Shown here in pieces: positions 59,032 to 64,000 of a stretch of DNA of 64,000 nucleotides. Each line of letters starts with the position of its first letter. The first letter of the stretch is position 1. A model generated the notes under the pieces. That model was not told the DNA's origin. It did no database searches and saw nothing but the letters and a program-made list of their open reading frames with translations. The translations under genes and the position numbers were made by a program. This DNA is from Agreia bicolorata (GTDB lineage: Bacteria; Actinomycetota; Actinomycetes; Actinomycetales; Microbacteriaceae), in contig NZ_JYFC01000010.1 of assembly GCF_000938265.1 (NCBI RefSeq), positions 35,154 to 99,153 of the forward strand, read 5' to 3'.

Positions 59032-60848
59032 GACAGACCCTGCTCGTGCTGCAGAAGTCTCGCCCGTTCGACGAGGTGCTGACTCTCGAGCGCCGCATCG
59101 CTGATGCTGCTGAGATCGAACGGAGCTCGCAGCAGCAGCTCCGTGTTGCGATCGAGGGCAGATCCCCTTCGCATCAACGGCGTCTCTGCCCAGTCATTCG
59201 ATGCCAACTCGCGACTGCGGGAGGCGAGCGACAGATAGTCGCCTCCGGAACCGGGCGTCGCATGCGCCGCATGGTCGACGACCGTGGTGAACAGCGAGAG
59301 AGTGCCGTCTCGGTTGTCGACGAGTTCGACCATCTGCTGCTGCTGCGGAAAATCGATGCATGATGCAGTCGTCACCTCCCAGAATCCGGACCCGGTGCTG
59401 CCCTTGTGCGCGAGGATCTGGTTGAGGTGAGTGTGCCCGTTGAGCCAGCCGACCACCACGCGGAACTCGAGCAGCATCGCCACGAACTCCTCGGCGCCGT
59501 AGAGCTTCTCGGTTTGCCCGGGCCTCTGCGCCCGGTTCTCGAGCGTGACGCTGTTGTGGTGGCTGAACACCAGCACGAGCTTGTTCTCCGCGGCCGCCTT
59601 CTCGAGCTCGCCGCGCAGCCAGACGAATTGCGACTCGGGAACCGCGCCATCCGGCCCTGCCACCTGATTGCAGGTGTCGAGCCCGAACGCGCGCACCCAC
59701 GGGGTGAGGTCGGCTTTCCACCAGCTCTCGCCCGAGGTGAGGTTATGCTCGGTGAAGCCGTGGCCGACCGGGCCGGGAGCCGGCTGCGTCTCGAAGTGCT
59801 CTGCCATGAAGGCGGCCTGGTCGAAGAGCGCGCGGCCTGCATCCGCAGGCACGGAGCGAAACCCCGGTCGCAGCCCGAGCGCCAGACCGAGCGCGTCGAC
59901 GCCCTGCTGCAGGGGACTCGTGCTCGATGCGTAGCCGCCGAGGGCGAGCGATGCGGTGGCCTCGAGCGAGTAGGACTTCTGCCCGCCGACCGCCAGCGAG
60001 CGCAGCTGGGAGTCGAGTCCGAACGTGCCGAGCAGCAGGGTCTCGTGATTGCCGTAGACGGTGTACCAGGGTGCGGGCAGACCCACGGATGGCACGGGCT
60101 GGGCGATCGATTGGTCGAGCAGGGCCGGCAGCGTGGGAAAGCCATAGTCGCCGAACGATCCGCCGGAAGGGTCGCCCGGCCGGTAGGCCCACACCGCCTC
60201 GGCCCAGGCCTGCACGCCCTCGAAGGTCTTGCTCGTCTTCGGATCGACCTCGAGCCCGTCGAGCAGATCGATGTACCAGCGCAGTTCTCGCATCGAGTGC
60301 ATGTCGGCGCTGTCGCCCGTGACGATGGCGGCACTCATCGGGGCACCGGTGAGAGGACTCAGCCGCAGGTCGGACATCGACTTCACCATGGATGCGATGA
60401 CGTGCGGACTCAGCGGATCCTGCGGGTGGAAGGCGGAACCCCAAGCGGCGTGATTCTGCACGATCATCGGCTCGATGCGGCCGGGCGACTGCGCATCGAT
60501 GACGTGCATGTCAGAGAGATGGCCGAGATAGAGCAGGGAGCGCCTCGCGGCGACGCGCTCTGGAGAAGCAGCCCTACCGAGTACGTCGAGTCGCGGAATG
60601 TAGGGCTCACCCGGGCCTGCGACGAGAGTTCGGTATGAGCCCTTCTGCACGGCTCCCTGAAGAATGGTCTGCTCGAGGGTGCTGGGTGCGCGTTCGACGG
60701 CCGCGGCGACGGCAGAGCTGGCTGCGCCGCCAGACACTCCGGATGCGCCGCCCGCCTGCGCCGCGCCCAGCAGGTCGGCAGACACCGAGTGGGCGGCCGC
60801 GACCGCAGTGACGGCCGCGATGAACTGGCGACGAGAAAGAGCGGGCAC
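59028..60848 (-). CDS. Tat-exported metallophosphoesterase (TIGR03767-like)
   Basis: The 606-residue secreted protein has a Tat signal 'LSRRQFIAAVTAVAAAHS' at residues 4-21. Calcineurin-type metal motifs are 'YLGHLSDMHVIDAQSPG' (DxH), 'AAIVTGDSADMHSM' (GDxxD-like), 'YTVYGNHETLLLG' (GNHE), 'LVFSHHNS' (H) and 'GWLNGHTHLNQI' (GHTH). It probably hydrolyses phosphoesters outside the cell with two metals. GTG 60848 is the start. Its substrate is unknown. Confidence 0.88.
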   Translation of the reverse strand: MPALSRRQFIAAVTAVAAAHSVSADLLGAAQAGGASGVSGGAASSAVAAAVERAPSTLEQTILQGAVQKGSYRTLVAGPGEPYIPRLDVLGRAASPERVAARRSLLYLGHLSDMHVIDAQSPGRIEPMIVQNHAAWGSAFHPQDPLSPHVIASMVKSMSDLRLSPLTGAPMSAAIVTGDSADMHSMRELRWYIDLLDGLEVDPKTSKTFEGVQAWAEAVWAYRPGDPSGGSFGDYGFPTLPALLDQSIAQPVPSVGLPAPWYTVYGNHETLLLGTFGLDSQLRSLAVGGQKSYSLEATASLALGGYASSTSPLQQGVDALGLALGLRPGFRSVPADAGRALFDQAAFMAEHFETQPAPGPVGHGFTEHNLTSGESWWKADLTPWVRAFGLDTCNQVAGPDGAVPESQFVWLRGELEKAAAENKLVLVFSHHNSVTLENRAQRPGQTEKLYGAEEFVAMLLEFRVVVGWLNGHTHLNQILAHKGSTGSGFWEVTTASCIDFPQQQQMVELVDNRDGTLSLFTTVVDHAAHATPGSGGDYLSLASRSRELASNDWAETPLMRRGSALDRNTELLLRAPFDLSSISDAALESQHLVERARLLQHEQGLS

Positions 60849-60912
60849 AGTTCCCCCCTGGGAATCGTGATCGGACGACTCTTCCGACTTTAGCGGTATT
60901 TGCGAGGATGTC

Positions 60913-61737
60913 TCAGTTCGCTGCCATGCGAGGGATGGCCCGGTCCTTGCCGCCGTTGATGATGAGCACGAGCATCAGCACCAAGCCCACCAAGATCACA
61001 ATGATGTTGCCGAGACCAGCGATCGGAGCGAGGCTGCCCGCCGCCGGATGCGTGGTGAGCAGGAAGATGCTCGGGTCGGTGCTGGCGTGCAGAAGGATCG
61101 GCACGATCAGGCGGCCGGTCACCCGGTAGGCCAGGTACATCAGGAGACCGAAGAAGAACGTGTAGCCGACCTGCACGATCGTCGTCAGCGCACCCTGGCC
61201 GTTGAAAAAGTTTCCCGCGTGCAGCATCGCAAACAGCGCGGCCGACACAAGGGCGACCGCGATCTCCGGGTGGCCCGCCTTGCGCATGAGCTGCACAACG
61301 AATCCGCGGGTGAGCACCTCTTCGGCGAACCCGACGAAAAGACCGGTCAGCATCCACGAGAGAATCAGCGCCGCCCCTGCGCTCTCGTAGTCGAGGGCGA
61401 CGAAACGCAGAACATTCGTGATCAGCACGACGGCGACGGCAACCCACATCCAGCCGCGGCCGCGGATGGCCTGGTGACCGAAGAGCTCTTTCAGCCATCC
61501 GACCGACCATGCGAGAACCACGAGAAGAACGCAACCGAGCAGAATCGGAAGCCCGACACCGACGAAGATGCCCAGGGCGCCGCCGGGCTCGATCTTGGCG
61601 GGCCCGAAGATGAGATTGAGGAGCACGCCGCCGAGCTGGTAGACGCCGTAGTAGAGCAGCACAAGAAGGAGGGCCTTCCACCATCCGCCTCGCTCCCAGA
61701 AGCTCTTCCAGGGCGATGGTGCGTCGTGCTCGTGCAT
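60913..61737 (-). CDS. CPBP-family intramembrane metalloprotease
   Basis: The 274-residue protein has about eight TMs with the CPBP (Abi/Rce1) motifs 'FVGFAEEVLTRGFVV' (EExxxR), 'SAALFAMLHAGNFF' (FxxxH) and 'VPILLHASTDPS' (HxxxD/N). ATG 61737 with GGGAGGA 5 nt upstream is preferred over the upstream frame. Such proteases process membrane proteins or give bacteriocin self-immunity. A single gene; substrate unknown. Confidence 0.88.
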   Translation of the reverse strand: MHEHDAPSPWKSFWERGGWWKALLLVLLYYGVYQLGGVLLNLIFGPAKIEPGGALGIFVGVGLPILLGCVLLVVLAWSVGWLKELFGHQAIRGRGWMWVAVAVVLITNVLRFVALDYESAGAALILSWMLTGLFVGFAEEVLTRGFVVQLMRKAGHPEIAVALVSAALFAMLHAGNFFNGQGALTTIVQVGYTFFFGLLMYLAYRVTGRLIVPILLHASTDPSIFLLTTHPAAGSLAPIAGLGNIIVILVGLVLMLVLIINGGKDRAIPRMAAN

Positions 61738-61914
61738 CGGAGTCCTCCCGTAGAAAGGGAGTCGCGTCACCCGCCGCCCCCGGATACGGGAGAGCGTAGT
61801 GGAATCCTGCCGCAGAGACGACCTTGACTATCGGTTCATCAAGGGACACGCATATCTGGTTCTATGCAAACGGCCAATCGGTCTTCCTCGAACAGGTTCA
61901 TGACTCGACGACGA

Positions 61915-62649
61915 CTACGCCTGAGCCGATGTGTGTCGCAGCCACAGGGTCGCGAAACTGCGGGTGCGGAGTTCTGCCTCGTCGACGTGATTGCTGTCAT
62001 CGAACCAGTCGTCTAAGGCAACGAGGTCTTGAGCCTCAGCAAGTCCCGCGTAGCTGATGCAGGTGTAGGCCCACCTAGTGAGCTGTCGTGCTGTGATTTC
62101 GTTCATGAGGTACTCGCGACACATCAGCTTCACAGCGCGCATCTGCCAATAGGTGGGCGACTCGAGAACCGGCAGGCCGAGCTCGGCCAGACTGCCCTCG
62201 ACAAGGGGCCTCACTGTCCACCAAGATTCGCCGCGGTACAAGCTTGCGAGCATGAGCAGGCTGGGGGTCTCGAGGCCCTGGGCAATGCACTCCGTGGCGG
62301 CGTCGACGACGTCTTGGGAGCCAGCCAGCCCCTCCGTCACCCATACACCGACCGTTTCTGCGAACCCCTCGAGGGCACCCTCAACGGTTTGTCGATCCTT
62401 GAACCATCCGTCGTACTCTGCCGCGGACATAGAAATGTTTGCCAGCAACTCATCGAGATCATCCGGAGGCAAGTCTTGCTGGCTGACCAGAAGCGGCTGC
62501 CGTCCTGCTGGCAGCTTTCCGACTCTGGACCGGCGCCGCACCTCGAGGAACGCGACGATGGCTATACCCATCGGTACGAGAAAAGCCACATAGATGGCCG
62601 TAGTTGTATTCACAGTTGTCCTCTGCAGGGGAATCTTTTCGTCCATCAA
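61915..62649 (-). CDS. hypothetical single-TM protein
   Basis: The 244-residue protein has one membrane segment (about 16-37, 'TAIYVAFLVPMGIAIVAFL'), then a cytoplasmic helical domain with several Trp/Tyr ('YDGWFKDRQTVEGALEGFAETVGVWVTEGL'). No recognised family. Codon use is AT-richer than upstream genes, consistent with the accessory end of the window. Function unknown. Confidence 0.6.
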   Translation of the reverse strand: MMDEKIPLQRTTVNTTTAIYVAFLVPMGIAIVAFLEVRRRSRVGKLPAGRQPLLVSQQDLPPDDLDELLANISMSAAEYDGWFKDRQTVEGALEGFAETVGVWVTEGLAGSQDVVDAATECIAQGLETPSLLMLASLYRGESWWTVRPLVEGSLAELGLPVLESPTYWQMRAVKLMCREYLMNEITARQLTRWAYTCISYAGLAEAQDLVALDDWFDDSNHVDEAELRTRSFATLWLRHTSAQA

Positions 62650-62710
62650 CTAACCATTCACATTCCAGCCATGCGTCTGCCGGATGCTCCATGGGACGTT
62701 GCGTCAGGGT

Positions 62711-63139
62711 CTAGGTGTGCTCAGAACGCGTGTCGTTACCCTCGTCGAGATACGCGGTCGCGAACATATCAACCCCAAGATCGGCGATCGCTTTGGAGAT
62801 GTCTGCCAGCAGAACAAATCCGCCCTGAGTCGAGTCCGAATACGCCGACCACCAAATCCTGGCGCAGCAGTCCTTGGGGAGCTGGTGGACTTTTCCAGCT
62901 GCGGGGCGAAGCAACACGAGGAGCTGTCGCAGTGCACCGGTTCCCGTTTGATCGGCGGCGCTGTTCGCCAATTCGTCAACATGGACCATCCATTGGTTGA
63001 CCTGACGCACCCTGCCTGAGCGGGTCTTCGTGCCCATCAGGTCCACCCTGGTGGGCTCAACGCCAAGCACCGTCGTGATCTGCTCCGGGCTGGTTTCGGC
63101 CGACTGCACGGAGAAAGTGGCCATCCCGGACTGAATCAT
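62711..63139 (-). CDS. DUF4279-like protein
   Basis: The 142-residue protein has 'MATFSVQSAETSPEQITTVLGVEPTRVDLMGTKTRSGRVRQVNQWMVHVDELANSAADQ' and an 'LVLLRPAAGKVHQLPKDCCARIWWSAYSDSTQGGFVLLADI' tail, matching DUF4279, small cytosolic proteins often found near toxin-immunity loci. ATG 63139 or 63124. No partner toxin is visible beside it. An immunity-like role is speculative. Confidence 0.7.
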   Translation of the reverse strand: MIQSGMATFSVQSAETSPEQITTVLGVEPTRVDLMGTKTRSGRVRQVNQWMVHVDELANSAADQTGTGALRQLLVLLRPAAGKVHQLPKDCCARIWWSAYSDSTQGGFVLLADISKAIADLGVDMFATAYLDEGNDTRSEHT

Positions 63140-63268
63140 ATGGTGAGCCTAGGGGGCGCGACTTCCCGAGATCGGAGCACACTCACCCGGTCACCTGCCA
63201 TTCGCGATTCAATCCATCACCGGGCCGTGAGACTCCGTCGTGTCGAGCACCTCCGAGAATGCGTCACG

Positions 63269-63910
63269 CTAGGAACTAGTAATTGCTGTCGATTCCAGCA
63301 CCTCAGTGAACGCTGCATCAACGTCTCCGCCCGACGTGCACGTGACATCCACATACATGCCAATACCGCTCACGCCAAACGCTCGGCTGGCCTGCACCCA
63401 GTTGACACCGTCTCCGTCAGATCCCGAGATGACGAGGAAATCTGCATATGCTCCTGAATTGGGATAGGCGTAGGCAAGTTCGATCTGCGATAGTCGCCCC
63501 TGAACTGCAGAGGAATCCCAGCCCAAGGACGCGGCCGTGTAGCTCTCGGTTGTCGCCCGGTCGTCACCGTCTCTCACCTCAACGTGATCATTGAAGTTGG
63601 CCCAATGGAACGTCACCGTACACAGCCCCTTGGAGTCAAGGTATTTCCATTCTTCGCCGTCGTATGGTTCAGAGAGCACCCAATCGCTCTTCTCCGCGAA
63701 AGTCTCTGAGAACCTTTGCACCTCGTTCGGATCGAGATCATTGCCATCCGCAAAGCTGAGGCCCCCAAGATTCGTCGTTGACGGTGCGCTCGGAGCGACG
63801 GGAACGTAGGTATATCTCGGGGTGAAACGGGAGCTGAAAGTCGCGCTGGAAGCCAGAGTCACGATCAAGAGAAGGGTCTGCTGCACGAGTAGGTGACATG
63901 TTGTAGTCAC
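63269..63910 (-). CDS. hypothetical secreted protein, 5' end probably disrupted by an IS
   Basis: The 213-residue open frame opens only at GTG 63910, which overlaps the transposase stop; the first residues 'MTTTCHLLVQQTLLLIVTLASSATFSS' look like a remnant of a signal or TM segment read from the junction. The body is beta-rich with Asp/Ser/Tyr and two cysteines. No internal Met start exists before the C-terminus. It is likely a truncated exported protein. Unrecognised. Confidence 0.5.
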   Translation of the reverse strand: MTTTCHLLVQQTLLLIVTLASSATFSSRFTPRYTYVPVAPSAPSTTNLGGLSFADGNDLDPNEVQRFSETFAEKSDWVLSEPYDGEEWKYLDSKGLCTVTFHWANFNDHVEVRDGDDRATTESYTAASLGWDSSAVQGRLSQIELAYAYPNSGAYADFLVISGSDGDGVNWVQASRAFGVSGIGMYVDVTCTSGGDVDAAFTEVLESTAITSS

Positions 63911-64000
63911 GCCGCCAGTGCGGCGGTCGTGTTCATGATGGTCTCGAACTCGATGGGCGTCAAACGGCCCAGGCGGGGTTGGCGCCTCCGGCGGTGGTAG
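63907..64000 (-). mobile_element. IS3-family transposase, C-terminal fragment at window edge
   Basis: The reverse strand encodes about 31 residues ending in 'GRLTPIEFETIMNTTAALAA' and a stop, the characteristic C-terminus of IS3-family (OrfB/integrase-core) transposases in Actinobacteria. The rest lies beyond the right edge. It shares its stop codon region with the start of the disrupted secreted-protein gene, so one IS end must lie within a few tens of bases left of 63907. Confidence 0.8.

Noticed and set aside
59406..60638. 410-residue forward open frame over the phosphoesterase gene
   Set aside because: Antisense shadow of the Tat-exported phosphoesterase with no domain pattern.

Overview
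The window is high-GC DNA with dense, often 1-4 nt overlapping genes, frequent GTG starts and actinobacterial protein families throughout (DesK/DesR-type ABC exporter cluster, NrtR-controlled nadABC, caa3-type CtaG fused to CopD, HU, Cys-free S14/L33, DUF2470, ECF41-type sigma factor, TIGR03767-like phosphoesterase). Gene content and the recurrent CCCTTCGACAGGCTCAGGG palindrome point to the Microbacteriaceae. It looks chromosomal. I saw no tRNA, rRNA or CRISPR array, and no gap longer than 300 bases without a gene.

Layout. 1-8 kb: SRPBCC fragment, DUF2809 protein, P-loop kinase, a dienelactone-hydrolase-like protein lacking its nucleophile, a LuxR regulator, and an ABC-2 exporter with its two-component system. 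8-10 kb: DUF2470 and an iron-box-preceded haem oxygenase, separated by a LysM lipoprotein segment bounded by 41-bp direct repeats. 10-16 kb: NAD biosynthesis (nrtR-nadA-nadB-nadC-cysteine desulfurase), with one palindromic repeat between genes and another inserted in frame inside nadB. 16.8-19 kb: tandem duplicated LANTG-anchored surface proteins. 19-24.5 kb: PIF1-like helicase, membrane protein, CopD-CtaG fusion and TetR regulator. 24.6-29.8 kb: HU and a zinc block (rpsN-rpmG-rpmB without Zn ribbons, zur, znuBCA) with a strong Zur box upstream of znuA.

30.9-32.8 kb is a two-gene accessory islet: a nucleotidyltransferase of the AbiEii/MenT kind and a winged-helix regulator with a possible PD-(D/E)XK-like N-terminus, with a perfect inverted repeat at the promoter/start. 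33-39 kb: MFS exporter, two-component system and a flavin-based electron-transfer operon (ferric-reductase-like protein, FMN-binding protein, ApbE). 39-47.9 kb: VIT-family metal transporter with an iron-box-like site, an ArsR plus His-rich DMT exporter pair, LtrA, a TrxR-like oxidoreductase, and a divergent SDR/SigJ pair around a perfect inverted repeat. 48-54.5 kb: LacI-controlled sugar operon (binding protein, two permeases, glycosidase, serine hydrolase) without its own ATPase.

54.5-58.1 kb: lgt, a fluoride riboswitch, two crcB genes and an aldo/keto reductase, enclosed by two 140-bp direct repeats about 84% identical. 58-61.7 kb: membrane protein, lipoprotein, Tat-exported phosphoesterase and CPBP protease. 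61.9-64 kb is accessory: poorly recognised genes ending with an IS3-like transposase 3' end that abuts, and probably truncates, a secreted-protein gene.

Metal homeostasis recurs: zinc (Zur/Znu and Zn-free ribosomal proteins), iron or haem (haem oxygenase, VIT, DtxR-like boxes), copper/cytochrome oxidase (CopD-CtaG) and possibly Zn/Ni/Co efflux (ArsR-DMT).
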